From Gymnogyps californianus (Eukaryota > Chordata > Aves > Accipitriformes > Cathartidae): DNA of 64,000 nucleotides. The notes under the pieces were generated by a model. That model was not told the DNA's origin. It saw only the letters and a list, made by a program, of their open reading frames with translations, and did not search any database. The DNA is taken from assembly GCF_018139145.2 (NCBI RefSeq), contig NC_059471.1, positions 209,269,494 to 209,333,493 of the forward strand. Direction: 5' to 3'. Below, one piece after another: positions 49,266 to 60,531 of this stretch; the first letter of the stretch is position 1; the number at the start of each line of letters is the position of its first letter. The position numbers and the translations under genes are program-made.

Positions 49266-51693
49266 ACCTCTTCATTTGTCATAGTATGCAAGTCATTCCT
49301 GTCAGCCCTAAAAGTCCCTCCTTATCACTCCGTATACAGAAAATCCCCAGTTCTATTGTATCTGGGATCCATCATGGCCAACCTTTTGGCCCTATGTAAT
49401 TTTGCTTAGTAACCTTTACTGCCAACTGTCAGAGACTTGAAAGACACAACACTATCTTGTGTGCCACCCATTCATCACAGGCTTTTAAATAGTCCAGGTG
49501 AATTGCAGCAAACCACAAACTGAAAGCGTATGCAACATCTGCTATGATCATTGTTCTGTTCTGGACCTTTCTTCTCTCTCTGTTTTTTTTTTTTTCTTCT
49601 TGTGCTGAGTGGCTCATTAGTATATGACAAAGATATAAGACCAACAAAACCGTAACCACCGGCTGTCATCTTCATACATCTGCCCTATTTGACTTTCTAG
49701 ACTGAAAAACTTTTTAATGAGGATGTTTTTTTCATAGACAAATTACAAGTCTGATTCTGTTGAACAGAGCGTGTGGGTGAAAATTGTCTTTGGAAGATCA
49801 AACAATATCACACAAAATGTAGGGGCTAAAGAGTCAGTTTACGGCTTCTGATGCCAAAACTGATAGCTATTTAATCACTACTCAGTCTGTGGAAACTGGG
49901 AATGGTAGGTAAACTGTGATAGCTTAGGAAAACTTGGTTGAACTTTCAATAATTTGACCTCTGTGAATGCTTTTAGAGTCAGCAATATGTAGAAGTGTGT
50001 GCTAGAAGACGAGAGGGGGAATTCAAAGAAAAACAAGCTCTAAGAAAGCATTAACTAACTCTCTCTTTCCCTCTCTGAATCCCCAGTGAATAGGGATTTC
50101 AGCAGAGGAGGGGAACTTTATCCCTCCTCTGGACTGAATTTGTAACTGTTTCAGACAAGCTTTCCGCTACATTATTTTCCTATTTGTTTCTCTGACATCA
50201 GAGTTCATGATATGTTAGGCAGGTAGATACAGACACAGAAAAGAAAGATTCCTTCTGTCTCTTGAAGTGTTGAAATCCAAAACAAAGTTAGGATGGAGCT
50301 GAACCAGTCAGTCACATAAATCTTGTCTGTGGAAATTCAAACGCAGGTTGAACACATGCACACACATATACCATTAGAGCAATTTTCTAGGAAAACCCAG
50401 CTTGTTTTCAGGCATTCTAGAAATACTTCAAATACCTTGCTGCTTTGACATTTGTATGTGCATACAGAAAGCATAACTACAAAGAGCATGAGGTAATAAA
50501 ACATACAACCCTGACTCTATAATGAGTTTTTTCCACCAGCGCTTGGGCTTGGTGAAAGTGCAGTCAAACCTAAGTCTGAACAGTTGCAGTCCATCTTCCC
50601 TCTTTTCTCTTCTCTCCAAGCAGAGTATGAAGCTGCTGTTTCAGTGCTCAGAGCTCCCTGGAGCAGCTCACCCAGTGACTGAGGACCAACGGCAGTGGTA
50701 AAGGTGGTAAGAGTGGTAAAGGAAACATATGGCCAGATGCGGGGAGGAGCGCTGCACTGCGGCAGCCTGACACCCTGTTGGAGATCATACGATAACGCAG
50801 ATCTGCTGACACTGTATAACATCTTTCTGCTCTCTCAGAGCCTGCCCCATTCCCTGTACCTGAGGAGAAGGAAAGACAAAGATGCTGGTACTGCCAGTAA
50901 ATATTTCCCATGACAATAGAAATTCTTAATTCTGGACGAGAATTAGCTACTTAGGAAAACCTTAGTGACTTGTGATCAGACTAGGAAGGAAAAATTTCAT
51001 ATACTAATAAGCCAGGTATCCTGTACGTGCAAAATAGTGTAACTAAAGCATATTTTATGTTATACCAAAATAGTCATGGAAAAAAACTGGACCCAGAAAT
51101 GCACACTATATATCTATATATATGTACACACATAGAGACAATACATGTTGTACGTGGATAGTATAACACAAAATTAGCATAATTAGCCATCTTCATTTTC
51201 CCTGGCATTTCACAATATCTCACAGATGGATCCCTCAGATTTTCTTTTTTGTTGTTGTTTTTTCTTTCTGTTTAAAGCTTATATGCATCATGTACTGGTT
51301 TCATGAATCTCTCAGCCAAATTCCAGAGTATTTCTTAAAGCTTTACATAACAATCTTATAAACTATAAATATATGTCCATGAAGGTTGCTTTTCTTCTTT
51401 CTTTTTTTTTTCCTTTTTTTTTTTCCATGTTTTTCTCTACCTTCAAGTGAAACAGAACAAGAATATGTTCATAAAGACAAAAATTCCATTGTTTATACTG
51501 ATCGGCACAGACTAGGCAGTGAGGGGGAAAAAACGAGGCATCTGTTGAATACAAATGAAGACAGCAGGTTGGTGTGTGAGTACTTAGGTTCTGAAGCTAC
51601 TTGTCATTTGCTTTTAGCAGCTGAAACCTCACTCTCCTCCTCCCCCCCCCCGCCACGGGACAAAGTTATGGAAAACACGGTGACTTCAGGAAG

Positions 51694-52119
51694 GTGACTT
51701 TACATGAAATTGCAAAAGCTGATGCACACAAGCTCAGTCTTTACCCATTTGAAGCAGTGTTACCCCTCAGACCAAAGTTTACCAACAACAATTTTGTTCT
51801 AAACAGTCCTTTTCAGCTGCTGTTAAAGAGCCTTGAAACACCTTGTGTGATGTTGCTAACAACAGGGAACAGTGTGCCGAAGCCTAGAATTAGTGTCCTT
51901 AAAGGGTTTATTGTGATGGCAAAACCAACTGTTAGGAGAGGTCCCTTGTGCCCAAAAGGTCTATATTGTGCTTCAGCAAAGGGAGGTTTCACAATGAATT
52001 GTGAAAATTGGAAGGAGAAGAAGAGGAAAATAACAGCACCCCAGACTTCAAACAAATCTTGCTCTCCATTTTTCTTCCAAAGTGTTGAACGATACATGAC
52101 GTCATATGATGTGTGGTAA
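51694..52119. other. Stretch open on both strands; possible conserved non-coding element
   Basis: This about 425-bp stretch has more balanced composition than its surroundings and is free of simple repeats over most of its length. A 141-codon frame is open on the plus strand and a 94-codon frame on the minus strand. The predicted proteins have no signal peptide, domain or motif I recognise, there are no obvious splice signals fitting an exon, and no poly(A) signal follows. Conserved non-coding elements near developmental genes often look like this. The alternatives are an unrecognised old repeat or chance. Confidence 0.25.
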
Positions 52120-52179
52120 TTCCCCCTTCTCTATTTTGAAGGGAATAAATGGGTTCTATTTCTGAGAAAATGTATTAAA

Positions 52180-52285
52180 GCCAAATTTTACTCTCAGTTA
52201 CCCTGATGTCAATCCCAAGCAACAACAATTCAAATGCAATTCCTCTGGATTCGTGCTGATGTAACGGAGAACAGAATGTGGTGCT
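52180..52285. repeat. Near-complete sauropsid palindromic repeat copy
   Basis: Both arms can be followed: GCCAAATTTTACTCTCAGTT at the left, ACCCTGATGTCAATCCCAAG inward, AATTCAAATGCAATTCCTCT through the centre, and GTGCTGATGTAACGGAGAAC then AGAATGTGG at the right. The arms are degenerate reverse complements, matching a hairpin-like (MITE-like) family common in birds, crocodilians and turtles. No open reading frame or transposase is associated. Confidence 0.5.
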
Positions 52286-54987
52286 TGAAAAAACAGCTGT
52301 CACCTTATGGAAAACTTTATGAAATATCTTATTTGGAAACAAGCGTTCTTCTGTGCAGTGTATTTCCCTGTACTTCTTTTCTCTCATTCTTTCTTTCTGA
52401 AGACAGTGCTTTAAAACAGAATCACTGTTGTTTCTTAAGAATTTATCTGCTTCTGCACTCATTCCCCACCTGACATCATAATCCTCTGTTTGTGACATAA
52501 TAACCATTTTTACAATGACCAATTGTGATACTACAAGCTGGGCTTAAAATCTGATCCGAAAAATGCATTTTACCCTGATATCTTACATAATGTCATATCA
52601 ACTTTCAGCTCAAGAGATAATAATTTCAACCAAGTGACATCAATTAAGTTTTCTTACAAGGGAGTGGTACACTTGATATAACTCCCTAGAGATAATTCCC
52701 TCCGGAGTTTACAGTTTTATGATTTGACCTTTAGAAATATATCCACTCTCTACCCAATGCTTGGTTATGCAAGTCTAACGATTTTGCCAAAGTAGAAAGC
52801 ATTACGTATACAATTCAGTCCAATCTCCCACAGGAGTTAAAAGTCGCAACGAGCAGAAGCTTAAGCAAAAGAAAATCAAATGGAAATATATTTCTCATGA
52901 GTTGTTCGATGAATTTCAGATACGATAATGATTTATGAGAATAACCTGAAAAGCAACATCCTTCTTGACAAGTGCTGAGTGAGTACCCTTCTAAAGTTTG
53001 CCGTCTTATGTTTGAGGATACAGTTTCATCCTGTATTTTTGCTCTGAAATTCAGTGGTTTCTCTGTTCATCCTACCATCTTTGGCAGCTTTAACTGGAGT
53101 TATTCATAGGTTTCAAATTATGCACATGCTTTGCTGGATCTGCGCCCATGTGTGTTGAAATTTTGTTATGAGTAGGACAGCCAGCACAATCCAGAATCAA
53201 GGAGAGCCAATTTTTGTTCTTTAGCGCACTTCGAACTTTAAGGAAGGACCTCCGGGAAAAATAGGAATCTAGGGAAACAGGTTATCAGATGCTGTGTAGC
53301 CTGAACCTTCTCTTCTTGACAGCTAAAAACACTTGAAAAATGGCAGACTATGGCTAAACTTAAGCCTGATGACTAACTCAGCCAGATGCAGGACCAATAT
53401 TTCTAGAGTCTCAAAGTTTCATATTTAAGTGGACCAGACTAAATACAGAGATTTGAGCTGTAAATTATTTTTAATGAATATTAAACTCTGTGTTGTTTAA
53501 ATGACTGGATTTCAACATGTTTCCTTCTTTAATAGATATTTCTAAGGAAATTACTTCCTCAAATTAAATATTTTCCTTTTTGTAAGATGCTAAATATACA
53601 AACCAACAGGTGGAAGAAATAAACTAATATTTTGTGAATATTCTCTACTGCAATTGTTATTTTAAAGTCATTATTTCTCATTAAAGATCTCAGAAGTTCC
53701 CACCCTTCCACAAGTTTTGTTTTCCTAAGTCAGGAGAACTCTGGCTGGTGGAGGAATTATTTTCCTCTTGGTAAAATGTCCTGTTATGGTAAAATGTTCC
53801 ATCTGGAGTGCCCAGCTATAGAACTGTAAAAGTAAATTTCTCTCTGCTACCATTTCCTTGAAAGCCATGTGCACACAAGATGAGTCTCTTACACCATAAG
53901 ATGGATCTCTGATGACATGAATTAGTATATAGCATGTGTTGCTTTGGAAAACTTTGTTTAATATTGAACACTGCTTGATGATACTCTCCAGTGATATCAC
54001 ATTACAAAACTGATTATAAAAATACCACAACCACATTATGGATAAAGTTATTATCCATTCTGTTTGCCACACCAATGCCTTACCATGGAAATCCATCCTA
54101 GATTTATTGACCGCAAATTATTGTATATGTGAAATAAATTAGTTGGAGAAAGAAGCATATCTTTATGGCTTTCAGCACATCTCCTGTGGAAACAGCATGA
54201 AAAATGCAAAACTTATTTCACTAATCTCTTCCAACATTTTGTATATGCAACAGCCGCTGCCTCAAACGCCATATTACTTCGCTGATCACGTTTTCAAGAC
54301 TCCTGAAACAAAGCTTTCAAAGTACAGTCTGATAGAGACTGTTAACTTTTTTACTTGTTTATATGTTTCTTTTTTTAATGTATTATATAGTTCAATTACT
54401 GGAAGGATAAGTTTGAGATGGTTACTGTTGTTATTGCATGAAATTGATCTGGGCTCCAGCCAAATGCAGGACTCATTCTCATTAAGATAGAGACATTCAG
54501 ATGAAAATTAAGACCCTTCTAATGAAATATACTGGAGGATTAAGTTACAAGTGTCAGGACACATTACCTTATTTATCTAGTTGTGCTTGCATGGCTTGCT
54601 AGGCCAGCAGTTATGACAAACGTTCTTTGCGCAACCTATTTTCAAGACTATTTCCATTAAAAGTAACAAGATTGACTGCACTGATTTGCTCATAGTTGAG
54701 ATATGCTTCAATGTTTATATCAAACCAATTAAACTGTGTTGTTTTAAAGCAATAAAAATGGTTCTGTAATTGCCACATGTTCTTCTCTGCCATTTTCAAG
54801 TCTGGAGACTAGGAAATAGTTTGCAAGCTTTCTGTGCATGCTATTTCATCCTCACGCATTTGACCTTTTAATTTTATCTAGCGTTGATTTGTATGATAAA
54901 ACATTCTAGATCTTTTTGTGTGTGTGTTCTTGTAGTTCTTCCTTATCTTTTTCTAACATTTAGAATAAAGATATCTAAAGTGATTTT

Positions 54988-55021
54988 ATTATTGTTGCTG
55001 TTGCTGTTATTGTTGTTATTT
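54988..55021. repeat. Interrupted TTG/CTG triplet tract
   Basis: ATTGTTGCTGTTGCTGTTAT and following TTGTTGTTATT form a short impure triplet repeat in intergenic DNA. Confidence 0.8.
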
Positions 55022-58000
55022 CAAGCATTTTTCTTGCTTACACATTATCATGGTTGTACCTAGCGTGTTACAGGCAAAATCACTGAGCAGCTAAGTTAAA
55101 ACACTGTAGTTGCACACAGTCGCGTCATTAACATATTCTTGCTGGCTGTTGAAAAATGTGTTACATAGCTCCCTTGGACACATCTGCTCTTGTGCAATAC
55201 GTACCATCATCTTCATAAAGCATGTATTAATTCTGAGTGCCTCAATCTGAACCAAATTAGAAGAGACTGAATTTCAAATAATGGGTGTCTTGAAAAATGT
55301 TTTTCATAGAATGTTATATTTGGAGGCAAGTAAAGTTAGCTATCACTTCTGAAAACCTCTTGGAAAGCATTATTTGTGGGTTTAAAGTTGGGGAATTAAA
55401 CTATTTAAAATTCTGTGCTATTGGGTCTCTGTATGCAAGTCGACAAATAAGGAAGGGTCCTCTTTTCAATACCTGAAATTGCAGGGAACATTTTTCTCTA
55501 TGGACTTTTGGTATCTTCTGTGGAACATTTTCCTTTGCATTCATGTCAGCTAGAGCACCAAAGGCCTATTCAAAGCTGGTTTGAGGCAGAAGAAAGACAT
55601 GGAAGGGTTTATGGCATGGAGTTACCTGCAAGGCCATGAGGAGTATTTGTTCACGCTAGCTGGGGTGTAGCAAGCTCCTTTGAGCATCAGGCTTTAATGG
55701 CACTAATATTACTGGCCTAGAAACAGCTCTGGATGTATGGAAACAGTCTGGGGAGCAGAAGAGGTAGCTTAGCACTTGGATAGTTAGATATATTTTTTTT
55801 CTGAAATATGAAACATCTTAAGACTACACAGCAGGCTGTGTGTTGTGAGGCTCAGAATGTAGGGCCGAGATACAGGACTGTGTAACTGAGTTGTTATGCG
55901 TCATCTGACTGTGTGAACACTCAGCCTATCGTTAGTGCATGGTATGAGCATGTGTGAGCTCATACTTCTGTCACCAATGCAAAAAGCATCTATGGGGTAC
56001 ACTTCTTGTCCCTCCACTACACAGTAACTCCGTTCACTGCTGAAGCCTTACTCTTCTCAATGCAGCACATCACAGAAACAATTTGCCTAGCACTGAGGAT
56101 TCTAGCTGGAAATCTCAGCAGAGGCAGGAGGGGAAGAATGGAGAAAGGAATTGATAAAAATCCCCAAAACCTAGTGAAGTTCTCTGAGTTCAGAGGCTGT
56201 TTATGTGGCAGGGAAAGAAATTGAAGCCCTTCCCGGAGAATGTTATGATTAGTAACAGCATTAGTGTTCGAGCTAATATTTGTACTGTATTTTGTACATT
56301 CTCTAAGAGAAAAAAGTCAGAAAGAGTCAAATGATGGGAGAAACAGAGATACAGAGATGAAGAGACTTTCCCATGAAATGCTATAAATTCAATCCAATGT
56401 GAGTATTACGTATATTAGACCATCTTGTGTTTCTGAGAGATCTCAAGTTAACGGGGGAAAGCACAATGTCAGGATACATACCTGTAAAAGAGAGGGCTAA
56501 TGACAATATTGTGCTTCATATACACTTAGAGAGTGAGAGAAAAAAGAGAAAGAAGGCATATGTTTTTATTAGCTGCCATATATTATTTTACGAAAAACCT
56601 ATATTCATGGGCCATATAGGACTGCAAACTCCACGTCTGTCCCTGTCAAGTGCCCAGCTTTAGCCAGCAAAGACCTGATAGCAGATATCTACAATCACAT
56701 AACAGTAAATGGAGGGCTTTGAACTCATTTGCTTGCATGAGATAAATAACTTTAAGAGACATGGTTAATGGCATACTTATCTTGTGCACAAGTGGAAGAG
56801 TTGGCTGTGATCCACTTCCGACTTTGAATTTTTACTACCACAGCTAGTATCAGATAAAAGCTGTTTTCAGGAACCAAGAAAATTGTGTTAGAGAGAACAG
56901 CAGGGTTCTACCTCCTTCACGGCAGTTGGGAGTTAGTGGAAATGCTGTAATTTCATTTCAGCGATTTCTGTTAGGACACCTCTCAGTCAGAAGAAAGTCT
57001 TTGTTATGCACGTGTAAACCAGAATATCAGCAGTGGCTGGAACAGGACAGGTTAATGTTATAATGCTGATAAATAAATAACACGAACTTCAACTCAGAAC
57101 AGCGAATAATATGGGTTACAGACCCATTGGTCAGCTAAGGAATCTGGTTAAGGCAGATGGTGTTTACCATTTAAAGGATTTTCTAGTACTTTTTCTGGGA
57201 CAACAGTTCACACTACAAAAAATTCTGTCATAACACTGATTGTCAAAGGAGAAACAAAAACTGCACAAGCATAGAGACTGTCTTATGCTGTATTACCAGA
57301 AGGTGATGCATCCACAACACAGCTTAGTGAATGGGGCAAGATTTGCTGTATACACTGCTATATCTATGCTGCTTCTTTCTATGTATTTAAAAGGATGTCA
57401 TTCTTCAGTGAGTAATAAATTCCCTTTCAAAAACTACCTTAGCATCACCGAATTTGTTTTTATGAAGAACATTTCACACACACCATTTCACCTAATTTTC
57501 AAAAGTAAATGTATTTCTCCAATGTCTCTGGAACATGAAGAGTCAATTCAGGAGAAAAGAAAATCGTATGTAGATTCTCTGTTTCTACTATGTTTCTACA
57601 GTTCTGTATTTCTGCTCTGTGTTTCTACTGACCACAGGTGAACAGCCTCCAGGTCTGGGGAGGCAGATGGTTGAAAAAATCAACAATGAAGAGATATCTC
57701 TGTCTTCTACCTACACCCTTTGGAACCTGAGCTGAGTTTCACAACAAAGACAGTTCTTTCAGTAATGATAGAAATTTAATCACTATTTTTGTTAGAGAAA
57801 GGTTACAGAGTTTTGGATGAATTTCAGCCTTTAGTTATCTGTGTTTAAAATGTGTATGATATATTCTCTCTGTGACATCTTTTGAGATGCAGACCAAAAC
57901 TGTGTGCCCCATTTGCTGATTCTATGCGGATGTGGTAAGATGGAGTACTACTGTCAGGTGGCATTTCTATGTATCACCTTAATGCAATGAATAATAGTCA

Positions 58001-59039
58001 TTAATAATGTATATCATGGAAATCTGATTGCTTGAGTAAAAGCTGTCTTACAGTTTTACTTTGAAAAACAAATGAATACCCTGTCCATTTGCTTGTGGAG
58101 ATGGCTCTGAGATATAGGCATAAAAAATAGCTGGATTAGAAGATTGATCCTGTTTACACTCAGGAGAAATAATGCACCTGCCATATGCAAGAGCAGTAGC
58201 CTTAATAAGGAACTGAGATACCTGAAAAGAAGACTGAAAACATCAGAAAAATGATCAAAGTAGTGATAAATAGTGCCATCAATACACGAAAAAAACCCAT
58301 CTGATCACTTCTAATTTTTGAGGGTAGAGGTAGAGGCCTCCTCCCAGCCACCATGGAGCTTCTGAGGCTGCCATGAATAATCTGTGTATTGCATTTACAT
58401 ATACCCAAAATCCCATGAGCGTAAAGGAACCACATGCAGTACTGGAGCCAAAGAAATCTGGAATAACTATAAGCCAGTACAGTTACAGTTGAAGAAAGTA
58501 GCTGAATATGTAGGTAAACTTAGGAAGGAGGAGTTCATAACTTGGCTTCACATAAAATGTTCCCACCCTACACAGTGAGACTCACAAGTCATTTGAACAT
58601 ATGTATCTGAGCAAGAGCACAAAACTTTTAATGTTGAGGGAAAATTTTTCAATATAAACATAGAAGAAAACCAAGATTTTAACTTTGGCAGAATAATCAT
58701 CGGTGATATCTGAGTTCTTATATTTTGATTGCCTAAGTCTTGGCTAAATTGTTCCTCCCAACATTGTCTTGGGGTAGTAAAAATCAAGTTTGCAGTGAAA
58801 AGGGAGTGACTCCCCTAGCACCCTTGTAAGAATAATGCCAAACAAAGCACATGTTTCAAGAAGGTGGCATTCATGGTGCTCTCTGCCTGCTTCCCCTGCT
58901 GTCTTCTTGGGTATGTCTGAATGTATGTCCCTGCCACCATTGAGCTGATGTAGCACCAGCAGCTAAAAGATGGGCAATGAGAGGCCTCACTGTGCTACAG
59001 TCATTCTCCAGGTATACTGTACACTCATCCCAGGAATAT

Positions 59040-59044
59040 CAGAT
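59040..59044. repeat. Target-site duplication, 5' copy (CAGAT)
   Basis: CAGAT immediately precedes the LTR terminus and is repeated exactly after it at 59648-59652. This fixes the element boundaries to the base. Confidence 0.9.
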
Positions 59045-59647
59045 TGTCGTGGTTTAACCCCAGTCAGCAACTCAGCACCACGCAGCCGTTTTCCCCTCCC
59101 CCCTCCCAGTGGGGTGAGGAGGAGGAAAGGAAAAAAAAAAAGTAAAACTCGTGGGTTGAGATAAGAACAGTTTAATAACTAAAGTAAAATATAATACTAA
59201 CAATAGTAATAATGAAATATAATAATAATAGTAATGAAAAGGAATGCAACAAAAAAAGGAAGGGGGGGGGGAAGGAAAAAAACAGTGATGCACAATGCAA
59301 TTGCTCACCACCCGCTGACCAATGCCCAGTTAGTTCCCAAGCTGCGATCCGCGCCTCCCAGCCAATTCCCCCCTGTTTATACACTGGGCATGACGTTCCA
59401 TGGTATGGAATACCCCTTTGGCTAGTTCGGGTCAGCTGCCCCGGCTCTGCTCCCTCCCAGCTCCTTGCACACCTGCTTGCTGGCAGAGCATGGGAAACTG
59501 AAAAAGCCTTAACTTAGGATAAGCGCTACTTAGCAATAACTAAAACATCAGCGTGTTATCAACATTATTCTCACACTAAATCCAAAACACAGCACTGTAC
59601 CAGCTACTAAGAAGAGAGTTAACTCTGTCCCAGCCAAAACCAGGACA
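59045..59647 (-). mobile_element. Solo LTR of an avian endogenous retrovirus (ERVL-like)
   Basis: The element begins TGTCGTGGTTT and ends AAACCAGGACA, imperfect inverted termini with TG...CA ends. It is flanked on both sides by CAGAT (59040-59044 and 59648-59652), an exact 5-bp target duplication. No internal gag/pol/env sequence adjoins it, so it is a solo LTR left by recombination. Orientation is inferred from a minus-strand TATA box (GTATAAAC, complement of 59375-59382) with a CRE-like ACGTCA just upstream of it (complement of 59391-59396), and a minus-strand ATTAAA at 59171-59176 that could be the polyadenylation signal. I recognise the sequence as a family abundant in non-galliform birds. 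Five-base duplications are typical of class III (ERVL), but the class is inferred. It carries A/G-rich low-complexity runs, retains several CpGs and encodes nothing. Confidence 0.93.
59371..59397 (-). promoter_or_regulatory. LTR core promoter (TATA box and CRE-like site)
   Basis: On the minus strand AACGTCATGCCC is followed within about 10 bp by GTGTATAAACAGGGG. This arrangement of a CRE-like element and a TATA box defines the U3/R boundary region of the LTR and points transcription toward SEMA3A. Activity cannot be judged from sequence. Confidence 0.6.
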
Positions 59648-59652
59648 CAGAT
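59648..59652. repeat. Target-site duplication, 3' copy (CAGAT)
   Basis: Exact match to 59040-59044. An intact duplication shows that both LTR ends derive from one insertion. Confidence 0.9.
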
Positions 59653-60505
59653 TTATTATGCAAGTGCAGAACCAAAGCACAGTGAACTGTCATTAAAACT
59701 GGCCTTCCTGAGAAAACTGGATTTACAGAACCCTTCTAAAATAATAATTACATTCATTATTCACATATTAAATGACATGACAGAGAGAATGACCTAAGAC
59801 ACTCTTGAGGAAGGTAGAGACCTGGACCAGTGCATCACCTGGGAAATCTTCTGGCTCACAGACTTCTTCCAGCTTATCCAGGAAAAGAGAAAACATACAA
59901 AGGGGCCGGGGACTAAATGATATATTTCTTTAGGCTGTACATAGCTGGTTTATATAACACAAGTTGTACATCTATGCTATAGACAATACTAAGACCTGCC
60001 CAAGTAATATTTTGCTTTAGAAAAACAAAATAAAACATTAGACAGCCAGGACCAACAGCTCTGAGCTGTTGGAATTTTGAAAAGAAACAGAGATTGTGAT
60101 CCAAATCTGAATAACCATAATGCAGGTTCTGTATAACAGACATAACATATCCGGTGGAGACCTTAACACAACTAGGTATATGTGCAGATTATAATAAAGC
60201 TGAAGTCATCATTAAAATGCCTGATGTATCAAAAAGTTTTCCAAGTTCCTCTCAATGCTAAATCATGCAGGGACATTAGTGATAAATCTTGCTGCCTAAG
60301 TTAAACTGTGCAAAAAAATCTAATGGCTATCATAGAGAAGCTTAAAGAGGTTCTGAAACTGATAGGTTTATTAAAATACTCGGTAATACATAGCTACTAT
60401 TCCAGAAAGCAGAAATCTACTTTTTCTATGAAAGTTCTAAGAAAGGCTCTGGCAGAGTCTACTTACAGTAGTGTGATTGAAAATGATCGGCACTGGTTCA
60501 TGTAT

Positions 60506-60531
60506 CACACTAACCACACTAACCACTAACC
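60506..60531. repeat. CACACTAAC tandem repeat
   Basis: Two perfect 9-bp units (60506-60514 and 60515-60523) followed by a shortened CACTAAC unit. Small local duplication. Confidence 0.9.

Larger units (their letters stand above)
43451..51693. other. Upstream intergenic DNA flanking the SEMA3A promoter
   Basis: Beyond the CpG island the sequence returns to AT-rich non-coding DNA. It holds T-rich runs (43679-43695), a CTG run (about 46488-46503), an L2/MIR-like relic (about 49160-49265), AT repeats near 51110-51125 and pyrimidine/C runs at 51397-51425 and about 51638-51652. Homeodomain-type TAAT clusters occur at about 44905-44925. No exon or RNA gene is recognised. Confidence 0.6.
52286..59044. 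other. Intergenic DNA between palindromic repeat and solo LTR
   Basis: AT-rich sequence. It includes a TTG-type triplet tract (about 54988-55021). Frames of 115-133 codons at 53725-54096, 54143-54490 and 57240-57641 have no identifiable domain and are regarded as chance. No gene, RNA gene or LTR partner is recognised. Confidence 0.6.

Noticed and set aside
57240..57641. 133-codon plus-strand frame with a hydrophobic C-terminal stretch
   Set aside because: The apparent membrane segment comes from T-rich sequence. No family resemblance and no gene context.
59072..59517. Several short frames on both strands
   Set aside because: They lie inside the solo LTR, which is non-coding, and are produced by its A/G-rich and C-rich segments. 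They are not retroviral proteins.
59045..59647. A full-length endogenous retrovirus
   Set aside because: Both target duplications directly flank a single 603-bp LTR and no internal coding region or second LTR is present.
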